Source: Miltoncostaea sp963823515 (lineage in GTDB: Bacteria > Actinomycetota > Thermoleophilia > Miltoncostaeales > Miltoncostaeaceae). From it: a stretch of DNA of 64,000 nucleotides. The notes below the pieces were generated by a model that was not told where the DNA came from, did no database searches, and worked only from the letters and a program-made list of their open reading frames with translations. The stretch lies in NCBI GenBank assembly GCA_963823515.1, contig CAWGMB010000004.1, positions 62,001-126,000 on the forward strand, in the 5' to 3' direction. Both the position numbers and the translations under genes were made by a program. Within the stretch, counting starts at the first letter, position 1, and each line of letters opens with the position of its first letter. Of the stretch, positions 15,764-27,637 are shown piece by piece.

Positions 15764-16741
15764 ATGCCCGCCGCCGGAGTCCTCATCTGCCTCGCGTCCG
15801 CCACCGCGTTCGGAGCGATGGGCGTCTTCGGCACGCTGGCGTACGACGAGGGAGCGACCGTCGGCACGCTGCTGTCGGTCCGCTTCGGGTTCGCCGCCGC
15901 GCTCTTCTGGGCGCTCGTCGCGCTGACGCCCGCGCGGCGCGCTCTGCGCACCGTCACGCGGCGGGACGCCGCCCTCGCCTTCGCCCTCGGAGCGATCGTC
16001 TACAGCGTGCAGGCCGGCTGCTACTTCGCGGCCCTGCGGCGGATCGACGCGGGCCTCCTCGGCCTCCTCGTCTACACGTTCCCGGCGATGGTGGCCGTCA
16101 CCGCGGTCGTCCTCGGCCGCGAGAGGGGTGATGGCCGCACGGCCCTCTCCCTCGTCATCGCCTCGGCCGGCCTGGCGCTGGTCCTCGGCGGCACGGGTGC
16201 GGGCGCGCTCGACCCGCTTGGAACGGCCCTCGGGCTCGGGACCGCAGTCGTCTACAGCGCCTACACCCTCTCCTCGGCGGGCATCGCGAACCGGCTCGAC
16301 CCGCTCGTGCTGAGCGCGATGGTCTGCACCGGTGCCGCCGTCACCCTGACGTCGGCCGCCGCCGCGGCCGGCGATCTGCGTCCCGCGGGCGTGAGCGCCG
16401 CGGGCCTCGGCTGGCTCGCCGCCATCGCGGTCGTCTCGACGGTGGGCGCGGTCGGCCTCTTCTTCGCCGGCCTCGCGCGGGTCGGGCCGACGGCCGCCTC
16501 GATCTTCTCGGCCGCCGAGCCCCTCACGGCGGTCGCGCTCGCCGCGGTGGTCCTCGGCGCGATGCTCGGTCCGCTGCAGCTGGCGGGCGTCGGGCTGGTC
16601 GTCGGCGCGGTTCTGGTCCTCGCCATGCGGCGGGCGGGCCCGGGCGGCGCGAGAGCACCCCGCCGTCGTCCGACCGACCGCCGCTTCATCATGGGTCGCC
16701 CCTCGCTCCCGCACCCCGCCGCAGGAAGGAGCCCCTCATGA
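15764..16741 (+). CDS. EamA/DMT-family exporter
   Basis: An inner-membrane protein of 325 residues with about ten hydrophobic segments in two EamA repeats, beginning PAAGVLICLASATAFGAMG. The second repeat starts near DPLGTALGLGTAVVYSAYTL. Members export amino acids or metabolites. ATG 15764 is preferred (AGGG 8 bases upstream and the first transmembrane helix follows at once); ATG 15737 would add nine residues. The C-terminus after the last helix is a basic, Pro-rich tail. It overlaps the next gene in an ATGA. Divergent from the LysR gene, its likely regulator. Confidence 0.88.
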   Translation: MPAAGVLICLASATAFGAMGVFGTLAYDEGATVGTLLSVRFGFAAALFWALVALTPARRALRTVTRRDAALAFALGAIVYSVQAGCYFAALRRIDAGLLGLLVYTFPAMVAVTAVVLGRERGDGRTALSLVIASAGLALVLGGTGAGALDPLGTALGLGTAVVYSAYTLSSAGIANRLDPLVLSAMVCTGAAVTLTSAAAAAGDLRPAGVSAAGLGWLAAIAVVSTVGAVGLFFAGLARVGPTAASIFSAAEPLTAVALAAVVLGAMLGPLQLAGVGLVVGAVLVLAMRRAGPGGARAPRRRPTDRRFIMGRPSLPHPAAGRSPS

Positions 16742-17295
16742 GCCTCACCCGGTACTACACCGCGAGCACCATCGACGGCTTCATCGCCGATCCGGACGGT
16801 TCCCTCGACTGGCTCCTGACCCGACGTCAGGAGGACGACGGCGCGCTCAGGTACGACGACTTCATCACCGGCATCGGCGCGATGGTGATGGGCGCGACCA
16901 CCTACGAGTGGATTCTCGACCACGAGTTCGGCGGTGGGGATCGCGCGGACTGGGTCTGGCCCTACGAGATCCCCTGCTGGGTGCTCACGCACCGCACTCC
17001 CGACGTGGTGCCCGGCGCTCCGATCACCATCACCAGCGGCGACGTGGTCCCGGTCCACGCCGAGATGACGAAGGCGGCGGGAGGGCGCGACCTCTGGATC
17101 GTCGGGGGTGGCGACCTCGCCGGCCAGTTCGCCGACGCCGGCCTGCTCGACGAGGTCATCGTCCACATCGCGCCTGTCTCCCTCGGCGCGGGGGCACCGC
17201 TGCTGCCCCGGAGGATCGAGCTCCGCCTGGAGGAGCTGGGGCGCAACGGCGAGTTCGCCTGCGCCCGCTACGCGGTGGTGCGGCCCGGCGGCTGA
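16738..17295 (+). CDS. Dihydrofolate reductase-like (RibD C-terminal) protein
   Basis: A 185-residue protein of the DHFR/RibD-C superfamily. Evidence is the opening SLTRYYTASTIDGFIADPDG, the MGATTYEW motif and the nucleotide-binding LWIVGGGDLAGQFADAGLLD followed by PVSLGAGAPLLP. Such YyaP/YwjB-like proteins are predicted NAD(P)H-dependent reductases of unknown substrate. It overlaps the exporter stop by four bases, so the two are probably co-expressed and LysR-controlled. Confidence 0.85.
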   Translation: MSLTRYYTASTIDGFIADPDGSLDWLLTRRQEDDGALRYDDFITGIGAMVMGATTYEWILDHEFGGGDRADWVWPYEIPCWVLTHRTPDVVPGAPITITSGDVVPVHAEMTKAAGGRDLWIVGGGDLAGQFADAGLLDEVIVHIAPVSLGAGAPLLPRRIELRLEELGRNGEFACARYAVVRPGG

Positions 17296-17317
17296 GGCCG
17301 GGGCCGCACCGCGGGCA

Positions 17318-18151
17318 TCACCCTGGGAACCTCACGTGCAGGTGGTCGTCATGCGCCGGCCAGCGCATCACGACGCCCGGCGGGCCATGCAGGTCGAGGC
17401 TCGGGCCGATCAGCACCAGCGAGGCCCCGCGTGCGACGAGATGGTCCACCAGCGCCTGGGTGAGCGCGCGGTCGTAGCTCGAGGGGCCGGTGGGCGCCTG
17501 AGCGCCGTCGCGGCGCACGAGGCGGATGTCCACGTCGAGGCCGTTCTGATGCGACTGGTGGCCGACCACCGGGCCGGTGAAGGGCCCGCCGGTCTCACGC
17601 GAGAGGTCTCCGATCCCCAGGAGCGGCTGCTTGGGGTGCGCCCGGGCCCACCACTTGCCCAGCCCGATCAGCTCGCGCACGAGCCGCGCGGTGCCCCAGG
17701 TGCGGTCGGAGCCGCCCGGAGGCTCCTGCGTGGCGGGGTTGTACGTGTAGTAGCCGACGCCGCTCGCGGGAAGGCGCACGCCGTTGACGAGGCTCCCCGC
17801 GTTGGGCGTGCCCACGGCCCGGCTGTCGTGCCACTCCACGGGCGGGGTCCTCGGCGCCGGCGGCTTCTCGGAGGCCGGCTGGTCGGGGATGATCTCGGGT
17901 ACCGCGGGGACGGGCACCGCGGGCTCGAGGATCGGGGAGACCGGCGGCGCGATCGCGGCCTGGGCCACGGCCGGCCCCCCGCCGGCCTCCATCGCGGCCA
18001 GCGGCACGAGGGCCGCGACCAGCCCGAGGAGGGTGACCCAGAGCCACGGCTGCAGGGCCGTCGCCCGCCGGCGCGGGCGCCCGAGAACGGACGCCGCGCA
18101 CGCCGGGCAGCAGTGCAGGGCCTCGCGGCGGTGGTGGCGGTGATCGGTCAC
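17318..18151 (-). CDS. Penicillin-insensitive murein endopeptidase-like protein (M74)
   Basis: A 277-residue predicted cell-wall hydrolase. GTG 18151 starts a His/Cys-rich cytoplasmic segment (CCPACAAS), then one membrane span (WLWVTLLGLVAALVPLAAM), a Pro-rich linker at about 65-110 and the enzyme domain. The zinc motifs are HQSHQNGLDVDIRL and HDDHLHVRF, the pattern of MepA-type LD/DD-endopeptidases. It acts on peptidoglycan cross-links outside the membrane and is probably membrane-anchored. MepA assignment is by motif only; the N-terminal cysteines are unusual. Confidence 0.82.
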   Translation of the reverse strand: MTDHRHHRREALHCCPACAASVLGRPRRRATALQPWLWVTLLGLVAALVPLAAMEAGGGPAVAQAAIAPPVSPILEPAVPVPAVPEIIPDQPASEKPPAPRTPPVEWHDSRAVGTPNAGSLVNGVRLPASGVGYYTYNPATQEPPGGSDRTWGTARLVRELIGLGKWWARAHPKQPLLGIGDLSRETGGPFTGPVVGHQSHQNGLDVDIRLVRRDGAQAPTGPSSYDRALTQALVDHLVARGASLVLIGPSLDLHGPPGVVMRWPAHDDHLHVRFPG

Positions 18152-18259
18152 GCACCGACCGTAACACCGAAACGGACGTTCTCCCTGCAATCCGCGTTGT
18201 AGGACGCGGCCCGCCCGCCGTCCCTGGGCCGGCCCGGTGCCGGGGACTACCCTTGCCGG

Positions 18260-19033
18260 GTGTTCTCCGGCCTGGTCGCCCGCCCCCTGCGGGCATCCCT
18301 CATCCTCCTGCTCCTGGTGGCGCTGGGCGCGGGGCTCTGGCTCTGGAGCCGCGCCGGCGAGAGCACCCCCGTGAGGGAGGCCGACGCCCTGCGCGGCTTC
18401 CGCGCCTCGGGGGACGGCGGCGCGGGACCGCGGCGCGGGGTGCCCCGCCCGGGCGTCTACACCCTGCGCCAGAGCGGCCGGGAGCGGGGCGGGGTGGGTC
18501 CGGTCACGCTCTCGCGCGCGCTTCCGGACACGGCCCTCTACGTCGTCACGCTCCGGCCGGGCGGGTACCGCGAGGAGCTCGACCTCAGCGAGGAGCACGT
18601 CGAGTCGGTCGATCTGCGCGTGGGCCCGGGGGGCGCCCGCGAGGTCGCCCGGCGCACCAAGGTCACCTTCCTCGGCCTCGGTCGCGACGACCGCCGCACC
18701 ATGCGCCCCCCTCCGCTGCGCATGCCGCGGACGCTCCGGGTGGGCGACGCCTGGGCCGATCGGTACGTCGCGGGGGCGCTGCCGATCACCGCCCGCGCCC
18801 GCGTGCTGCGCAAGGACGCCGTCCGGGTCGACGGCCAGCGGCGGGCGGTGATGGTGATCCGCTCGGTCACCGACACCGGCGGCACCCATCCGGGCAGGCG
18901 CACCGACACCATCTGGTGGTCGCCCGGCCTCGCCCTGCCGCTGCGGTGGACCATCGACATGGAGATCCGGGGCATCGCCCGGCTGCGCACCCGCTCGGAC
19001 CTGGTGATGCAGGGCCTCGATCCGACGGTCTGA
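18260..19033 (+). CDS. Membrane-anchored or secreted protein of unknown function
   Basis: A 257-residue protein with an N-terminal hydrophobic segment (RASLILLLLVALGAGLWLWS) that may be a signal anchor. The rest is basic and beta-rich (YTLRQSGRERGGVGPVTLSR, VMVIRSVTDTGG) with no recognisable catalytic motif. GTG 18260 lies 8 bases after TACCCT (18248-18253), so the message may be leaderless. It is divergent from the murein endopeptidase and lies just upstream of the rpsL promoter. Confidence 0.6.
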   Translation: MFSGLVARPLRASLILLLLVALGAGLWLWSRAGESTPVREADALRGFRASGDGGAGPRRGVPRPGVYTLRQSGRERGGVGPVTLSRALPDTALYVVTLRPGGYREELDLSEEHVESVDLRVGPGGAREVARRTKVTFLGLGRDDRRTMRPPPLRMPRTLRVGDAWADRYVAGALPITARARVLRKDAVRVDGQRRAVMVIRSVTDTGGTHPGRRTDTIWWSPGLALPLRWTIDMEIRGIARLRTRSDLVMQGLDPTV

Positions 19034-19069
19034 GCCGCCGCGGCCGCCCTGGAGCGGTCCCGCCCCGCG

Positions 19070-19078
19070 TGCTACCTT
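19070..19078 (+). promoter_or_regulatory. rpsL promoter, extended -10
   Basis: TGCTACCTT (19070-19078) is an extended -10 about 50 bases before rpsL. The flanking sequence (GTGCTACCTTTCC, then GGGCCGCTCGC) closely resembles the rpmJ promoter at 40171. No good -35. Confidence 0.5.
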
Positions 19079-19129
19079 TCCCGGGCCGCTCGCCCGGCAA
19101 TGTCCTGTTGCGCTCGAAAAAAGGCCGAC

Positions 19130-19501
19130 GTGCCCACGATCAATCAGCTGGTCCGCAAGGGCCGCAGCCCCAAGTTCTCCCGAGTGACGACCCCGGCCCT
19201 CCGGGGCGCGCCCCAGAAGCGCGGTGTCTGTACCCGCGTCTACACCACCACGCCCAAGAAGCCGAACTCGGCCCTGCGCAAGGTGGCCCGCGTGCGCCTC
19301 ACCAACGGCATGGAGATCTCCTCGTACATCCCCGGTGAGGGGCACAACCTCCAGGAGCACTCGGTGGTCCTGGTCCGCGGTGGCCGCGTCCGCGACCTCC
19401 CGGGCGTGCGGTACAAGGTGATCCGCGCCGCGCTCGACGCGGCCGGCGTCTCCGAGCGTCGCAAGGGTCGGTCCAAGTACGGCGCGAAGAAGCCCAAGTA
19501 A
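19130..19501 (+). CDS. rpsL: 30S ribosomal protein S12
   Basis: S12 sits at the decoding centre. The 123-residue product starts at GTG 19130 (PTINQLVRKGRSPKFSRVTT), with AAGG just upstream; the in-frame ATG at 19100 would add ten Cys/Lys-rich residues not found in S12. The decoding loops are TPKKPNSALRK (Lys43 kept) and RGGRVRDLPGVRY. Residue 88 is Arg (codon CGC 19391-19393) where most bacteria have Lys. The stop overlaps the rpsG start (TAATG). First gene of a rpsL-rpsG-fusA unit. Confidence 0.98.
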   Translation: MPTINQLVRKGRSPKFSRVTTPALRGAPQKRGVCTRVYTTTPKKPNSALRKVARVRLTNGMEISSYIPGEGHNLQEHSVVLVRGGRVRDLPGVRYKVIRAALDAAGVSERRKGRSKYGAKKPK

Positions 19502-19971
19502 TGCCGCGCCGCGCAGTCATCACACGCCGTCCGCTCGACCCGGACCCCGTCTACCAGAGCCCCCTCGTCACGCAGCTCGTGAACAAGGTGCTCAAGGACG
19601 GCAAGAAGTCAACCTCCGAGGGTGTCGTCTACGGGGCGCTCGAGCGCATCCGCGACCGCACCGGCCGCGACCCCGTCGCCGTCATGGAGGAAGCGGTCCG
19701 CAACGTCACGCCGGCCCTCGAGGTCAAGTCCCGCCGCGTCGGCGGCGCGACCTACCAGGTCCCGATCGAGGTCGCTCCGCGCCGCGGCCGCACGCTGGCC
19801 ATCCGCTGGCTGGTGCGCTTCGCCCGGGAGCGCCGCGAGAAGCAGATGAGCGAGCGGCTCGCCAACGAGCTCCTGGACGCGCTCGGCTCGCAGGGGGGCG
19901 CCTTCAAGCGGAAGGACGACCTCTACCGCATGGCGCAGGCCAACAAGGCGTTCGCGCACTACCGCTGGTAA
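19501..19971 (+). CDS. rpsG: 30S ribosomal protein S7
   Basis: S7 nucleates assembly of the 30S head and contacts the E-site tRNA. The 156-residue product is standard in length, opens PRRAVITRRPLDPDPVYQSP and ends with the conserved KAFAHYRW. The ATG overlaps the rpsL stop by one base, so translation is coupled. A GC hairpin and a 98-base spacer separate it from fusA. Confidence 0.98.
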   Translation: MPRRAVITRRPLDPDPVYQSPLVTQLVNKVLKDGKKSTSEGVVYGALERIRDRTGRDPVAVMEEAVRNVTPALEVKSRRVGGATYQVPIEVAPRRGRTLAIRWLVRFARERREKQMSERLANELLDALGSQGGAFKRKDDLYRMAQANKAFAHYRW

Positions 19972-19976
19972 GCACG

Positions 19977-19997
19977 CCCCGCCGCCGATCGGCGGGG
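19977..19997 (+). promoter_or_regulatory. Hairpin between rpsG and fusA
   Basis: CCCCGCCG (19977-19984) and CGGCGGGG (19990-19997) form a perfect 8-bp stem with a five-base loop and no T tract. The 3' arm overlaps a G-rich patch before a 23-codon ORF (ATG 20002) whose TGA overlaps the fusA GTG. Confidence 0.5.
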
Positions 19998-20069
19998 CTG
20001 GATGGGTGAAGACGATTTCCGCGCCCGGCCGCTACCGGTCGGCGCCGTGACTGACGAGGTGATCCTTTC

Positions 20070-22169
<2,100 letters not shown>

Positions 22170-22187
22170 CGGACCGACCCGGGTCGC

Positions 22188-23447
22188 CTAGCCGGCGTCG
22201 CGGGAGAGCGGCACCCCCGGGCCCCCGAGGGCGCCCGGGGGAGGACTCGGTGGGGGAAGGGAGCCGGGCTCGCAGGTGACGCCCACCCGCAGCCCGTAGT
22301 CCTTCCACCGGTCGGCCACGTCGCCGAAGCCGAGCTGGGGCGAGATCCGCGCGAGCTTGCGGAGCAGCGAGACGTGGTAGCAGTGGTAGCCCTCGTCGGC
22401 GAGGTAGGAGCGCCACGCGCGGCCGGGGGTGAGGAGGCCGTAGAGGCTCCAGGTCCCGGTGTCGTGGAGGGGCAGGTACTGGACGAGGGTCTGCTCGCCC
22501 GCCCGCATGAGTTCGAGGGCGAGGTCGCCCGCTTCCTGCGAGCCCGCCGCCGGCCGGTGCGTGCGGACCTTGCTCGGCGCGCTCCCGCGCCCGAGCGGCC
22601 GGGCGCGCAGCAGCGGGGCGGTCGCGTGGAGGTTGAGCAGCGTCACCATGAAGCCGTTGAGAGCGGCGCCCTTCCACGGGTTGGCCCGCGGGTAGGCGCG
22701 CTCGACGTACCACGGCCTCGCGGGGATTCCCCTGGGCTCGGCGACCTGGCTGACCACGCCGCCCTGCGACACCGGGACGGTGAAGGCGGCGAGCGCCCCT
22801 CGGGCGGCGGTGGCGAAGCGGGGGTCGCCGGTGCGGTGGTAGGCGCGCGCCATGAGCTGGGCCATGCGGCCCTGGGCCATGCCCGAGGCGCCGGGGCGGA
22901 TCGTGCCGGGCTTGTCGGGGACGTCGTAGTACTCCCACAGCAGGAAGCGGGTGCGGCCGGCGTTGCGCCGCACGCCCAGGGGCAGCAGCGCCGTCGCGAG
23001 GGTCTCCGGGGAGACGTGGGCGTTGAGGTCCTGCCAGCGCCCGGTGGTCGCGACCGGGTTGATCGCGAAGCCGCGGCCGCCCCAGTAGGTGGCGAGTATG
23101 CCGTCGGGCAGCCGGGCGATGACGCGCAGCCTCGGCGCGGCGCGGCGCGAGTACCACCACGCGTTGACCCGCAGCGTCCGCGCCGCGGTGGCCCGACGGC
23201 CGGCCGGCTGCCGGGGCTTCATCATCTTCGCGCCGAGCCGCAGCACGTAGGTGATGTCGCGGCGGGTCCGCGATCCCGAGGGCGCGGCCCGGCGGGCTCG
23301 GTTGAGCAGCGCGCGCGCGGTGGCGACGTCGCCCGGCAGCGCGGCCTTGGAGATGACGTATCCGGGCCGCGCCGCGGTGGCGGGCCCGGCGAGGGCGAGC
23401 GCGCCCAGCACGGCCGCCCCGAGGAGGGCGAACCTCAGGCCCCTCAC
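22188..23447 (-). CDS. D-glucuronyl C5-epimerase-like secreted protein
   Basis: A 419-residue protein starting at GTG 23447 with a signal peptide (RGLRFALLGAAVLGALALAG, cleaved near ATA|ARP). The C-terminal half matches the helical toroid of D-glucuronyl C5-epimerases: GASGMAQGRMAQLMARAY, NGFMVTLLNLH, GTWSLYGLL and YHCYHVSLLRKLA. Those enzymes epimerise glucuronate in polysaccharides, but a bacterial substrate is not established here. The GTG overlaps the stop of the upstream FAD/Fe-S gene by four bases, so the pair forms an operon. The Pro-rich end is probably disordered. Confidence 0.75.
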   Translation of the reverse strand: MRGLRFALLGAAVLGALALAGPATAARPGYVISKAALPGDVATARALLNRARRAAPSGSRTRRDITYVLRLGAKMMKPRQPAGRRATAARTLRVNAWWYSRRAAPRLRVIARLPDGILATYWGGRGFAINPVATTGRWQDLNAHVSPETLATALLPLGVRRNAGRTRFLLWEYYDVPDKPGTIRPGASGMAQGRMAQLMARAYHRTGDPRFATAARGALAAFTVPVSQGGVVSQVAEPRGIPARPWYVERAYPRANPWKGAALNGFMVTLLNLHATAPLLRARPLGRGSAPSKVRTHRPAAGSQEAGDLALELMRAGEQTLVQYLPLHDTGTWSLYGLLTPGRAWRSYLADEGYHCYHVSLLRKLARISPQLGFGDVADRWKDYGLRVGVTCEPGSLPPPSPPPGALGGPGVPLSRDAG

Positions 23448-26170
23448 GCGAGCCTCTGCGCGAGGTGCTCGGCCGGGTGGAGCGCCGGGCATCCGGTCGT
23501 GCGGTGGATCTGCTCGCGGCACGAGGTTCCGGCCGCGACGGCCACCGTGGCGTCCCGCACGGCCGGGGCGAGGCGATCCTCTGCGATGCGGCGCGACAGC
23601 TCGGGGTGACGGTATCCGAAGGCCCCCGCCATTCCACAGCACCCGGCTCCGGAGTCGCGCAGGGCGAGTCCGGGGACGCGCGAGAGCGCAGCGGCCCCCT
23701 CGCGCCCCCCTCCCAGGGCGCGGGCGTGGCAGTGCTCGTGCACGACCGCCTCGCCGGGCTCGTCGCGCAGGGCGGGCGGGCCGAGGTCGGCCACGGCGCG
23801 CTCGAAGGTCACGGTCGCGTCTGCCACCCAGCGCGCGCGAGGATCGCCGGGCACGAGCCGCGGGAGGTCGTCGACGAGCATCGACCAGCAGGAGGGCTCG
23901 AGCACGACGATGGTCCGGCCGGCCAGGGCGTGCGGGGCCAGCCGGTCGAGGGCCCGGACCGCGCGGGCGCGGGCCGCCGACACCAGGCCCTGGGAGAGCA
24001 GGGGCCGGCCGCAGCAGCCGGGGTCGACCACCCCGGCGCGGGCGCCGCAGGCACCGAGGACGGCGAGCGCCGCCTCCCCGATCCCGGGGTCGAGGTAGCG
24101 GGTGAAGGTGTCAGCCATCACGACGACCTCGGCCTCGGCGGCGCGACGGGCTCCCGCGCGGCGGCGCGACGACCGGGCGGCCCGCCACTCCCGCACGGGC
24201 ACCGGGGGAGCGCCGCCGAAGGGGCCGGCGGCGGCGCGGGCGACGAGGGCGGCCAGCCGGGGGGTACGGGAGCCCGCGGCGAGCAACTCGTGCGCGTGGC
24301 CGGCGAGCCGCGATGCCACCGGCACGCCACGGGCGCGGTGGCGGTGGGCGAGGGCCTCCACCTTCAGGAGGGCCATGTCGACCTGTGCGGGGCACTCGGA
24401 TGCGCAGGCCTTGCATCCCAGGCAGAGCTCAAGGGCCTCATGCAGGCCGTCATCGGCCAATCCGGCGGCGAGATTACCCTCGAGCGCGGCGCGCATGATC
24501 GCCGCGCGCCCGCGGGTGGAGTGCCGCTCGTCCCCGAGCGCCTGGAAGCTCGGGCACATCGCGCCCCCGCGCGATCGGCAGGCGCCGTTGTTGTTGCAGG
24601 CCTCGGCGGCACGCGCGAGCCCGCCCTCCCGGGCGAAGGCCACGGCTGTGCGGTGGGCGCGCCGCGGCGGCGAGGAGGTCAGGCGCAAACCCTCGTCCAT
24701 CGCCTCCGGCTCGGTCAGGATCCCCGGGTTCAGGATCCTCTCCGGGTCGAGGCGCCCCTTGAGCTCGGCGAACGCGTCGATGGTCCCGGGCGGGTACATG
24801 CGCGGCAGCAGCTCGCTCCGCAGCCGTCCGTCCCCGTGCTCGCCCGACAGCGAACCCCCGTTGGCGGCGACGAGGTCGGCGACCTCCTCGGCGATCCGCC
24901 GCACCGCGGCCACCGCGCCTGCCGCGCGCAGGTCGACCAGCGGCCGGATGTGGAGGCAGCCGACGCTCGCGTGGCCGTACCAGACCGCCGGGATCCCCTC
25001 GCGCGCGAGCACCCCACGCACCGCGCGCGCGAACCCGGCCAGGCGCGCGGGCGGCACGGCCGGATCCTCGATGAAGGCCAGCGGGCGCGGGTCGCCCGAG
25101 CCCGGGACGGCGTCGGCCCGCAGGGCACGGGCGATCCCCGAGCGGCGCACCGCCCACACCGCGGCCTGCTCGGCCGGGTCGGTCAGCACCCGCGCCCCGG
25201 CGACGGCCGCCAGCCGCTCGCGGACCCCGTCGGGGTCGCCGCTGTGCTCAACGATCAGCAGGGCGGCGGCGTCGGCGGCGAAGCCCATCACCGCGCGCAC
25301 CGCCGGCGGCCGGTTGGCCGGGTCCAGCAGGGAGCGGTCCATCAGCTCGATCGCCGACGGCCCACCCTCCAGGAGCCCCACCACCGACTCGAGCGCCGCG
25401 TCCACCGACGCGAACGAGACCAGGGCGAGCCCCCGCGCCGCCGGGCGCTCCACCAGCCGGAGCTCCGCGCGCCGCGTGACGGCGAGCGTGCCCTCCGAGC
25501 CGCACAGGAGCCGCGGCCAATCCGGCGCGCCGCCGCCGAGCGCCTCGAGCGCATAGCCCGAGACGCGGCGCACCAGGTCGGGCGGCCGCGCGGCGTCCGC
25601 GAGGTGCCGGGCCCCCTCGAGCGCGGCCGGCGCGGGCGCGCCGCGGCGCAGGGTTGCGCGGGTCCCGTCGGCGAGCGTCACCTCGAGCGCGAGGACGTGG
25701 TCGGCGGTCAGGCCGTGCACCACCGAGCGCGCACCCGCCGAGTTGTTGGCGATCATCCCGCCGAGCGTCGCCCGGCCGGCGGTGGCGACATCGGGCCCGA
25801 AGGCCAGCCCGTGCTCGGCGGCCGCGCGGTTCAGGTCGTCGAGCACGACCCCGGGACCGACCCGCGCCACCCGGGCTCCGGCGTCGATCTCGACGTCGCG
25901 GAGCGCCGAGCAGTCGACCACCAGCCCCCGGCCGATCGCCTGCCCAGCGAGGCTCGTGCCCGCACCGCGCATCGTCAGGGGCACGCCCGCCCTCCGGCAG
26001 GCCGACACGGCTGCGTCGAGGTCGTCGGCGTCGCGGGCTCGAAGGGTCGCCGCGGGGAGCCTGCGGTAGATGCTCGCGTCGCTCGCGTAGAGCTCCCGCG
26101 AGGCCGCGTCGTCGCGCACCTCGCCGCCTGTGGTGCGGCGCAGTTCATCGACCATGTCGGACGCGCTCAT
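23444..26170 (-). CDS. FAD-linked / 4Fe-4S D-2-hydroxyacid dehydrogenase
   Basis: A 908-residue fused oxidoreductase of the YdiJ/glycolate-oxidase type. The N-terminal FAD-binding-4 domain has MRGAGTSLAGQAIGRGLVVD, and GGMIANNSAGARSVVHGLT is the flavin-contact block. A FAD-oxidase C domain follows, then two iron-sulfur cysteine clusters (CNNNGACRSRGGAMCP and CLGCKACASECP), then two CCG modules (PGCCGRP, SGAGCCGMAGAFGYRHPE). It should oxidise a D-2-hydroxyacid and pass electrons to the membrane or a carrier. ATG 26170 is chosen; TACCAT lies about 9 bases upstream, which suggests a leaderless message. ATG 26206 would add 12 residues. Confidence 0.88.
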   Translation of the reverse strand: MSASDMVDELRRTTGGEVRDDAASRELYASDASIYRRLPAATLRARDADDLDAAVSACRRAGVPLTMRGAGTSLAGQAIGRGLVVDCSALRDVEIDAGARVARVGPGVVLDDLNRAAAEHGLAFGPDVATAGRATLGGMIANNSAGARSVVHGLTADHVLALEVTLADGTRATLRRGAPAPAALEGARHLADAARPPDLVRRVSGYALEALGGGAPDWPRLLCGSEGTLAVTRRAELRLVERPAARGLALVSFASVDAALESVVGLLEGGPSAIELMDRSLLDPANRPPAVRAVMGFAADAAALLIVEHSGDPDGVRERLAAVAGARVLTDPAEQAAVWAVRRSGIARALRADAVPGSGDPRPLAFIEDPAVPPARLAGFARAVRGVLAREGIPAVWYGHASVGCLHIRPLVDLRAAGAVAAVRRIAEEVADLVAANGGSLSGEHGDGRLRSELLPRMYPPGTIDAFAELKGRLDPERILNPGILTEPEAMDEGLRLTSSPPRRAHRTAVAFAREGGLARAAEACNNNGACRSRGGAMCPSFQALGDERHSTRGRAAIMRAALEGNLAAGLADDGLHEALELCLGCKACASECPAQVDMALLKVEALAHRHRARGVPVASRLAGHAHELLAAGSRTPRLAALVARAAAGPFGGAPPVPVREWRAARSSRRRAGARRAAEAEVVVMADTFTRYLDPGIGEAALAVLGACGARAGVVDPGCCGRPLLSQGLVSAARARAVRALDRLAPHALAGRTIVVLEPSCWSMLVDDLPRLVPGDPRARWVADATVTFERAVADLGPPALRDEPGEAVVHEHCHARALGGGREGAAALSRVPGLALRDSGAGCCGMAGAFGYRHPELSRRIAEDRLAPAVRDATVAVAAGTSCREQIHRTTGCPALHPAEHLAQRLA

Positions 26171-26233
26171 GGACCGGATGGTACGGTCTCTGAAGGCCCC
26201 CGCCACACTGTCGGCGACGCCCGTCGAGGTGCC

Positions 26234-26261
26234 TTGCGGGCCGGGGGGTCTTTGCTAATCT
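26234..26261 (+). promoter_or_regulatory. tuf promoter
   Basis: TTGCGG (26234-26239) and TAATCT (26256-26261) are 16 bases apart, and TGC precedes the hexamer (TGCTAATCT, 26253-26261). It leaves a leader of about 120 bases before tuf. Confidence 0.6.
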
Positions 26262-26293
26262 ACCCCGGCTCTACGGAGCGCCCGGTTTTGCTG

Positions 26294-26319
26294 CGCGCGG
26301 CCCTTGGGCCGCGCGTTTT
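26294..26319 (+). terminator. Terminator-like hairpin in the tuf leader
   Basis: CGCGCGGCC (26294-26302) and GGCCGCGCG (26307-26315) form a perfect 9-bp stem with a four-base loop, followed by TTTT (26316-26319). It lies between the tuf promoter and tuf, so it is a candidate attenuator. Confidence 0.6.
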
Positions 26320-26345
26320 GCGCCGGGGGGGGTTTAGTAGATGAG

Positions 26346-26365
26346 CGCGGCCGACAGCGGCCGCG
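26346..26365 (+). promoter_or_regulatory. Second tuf leader hairpin
   Basis: CGCGGCCG (26346-26353) and CGGCCGCG (26358-26365) make a perfect 8-bp stem with a four-base loop, 27 bases before the tuf ATG and close to its ribosome-binding site. Confidence 0.5.
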
Positions 26366-26392
26366 ATGCAGAGTGCTCAGAGGGAGCTATCG

Positions 26393-27580
<1,188 letters not shown>

Positions 27581-27597
27581 GCAGGGCACGTCCCCGA

Positions 27598-27637
27598 CCC
27601 CGTCGTCTCCACCACCGGAGGCGGCGGGGTTTTCTTT
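27598..27637 (+). terminator. Intrinsic terminator after tuf
   Basis: A 13-bp stem (27598-27610 with 27617-27629, two G-U pairs, loop ACCACC) is followed at once by TTTTCTTT (27630-27637). This is the most classical rho-independent terminator in the window. rpsJ starts only 23 bases later. Confidence 0.85.
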
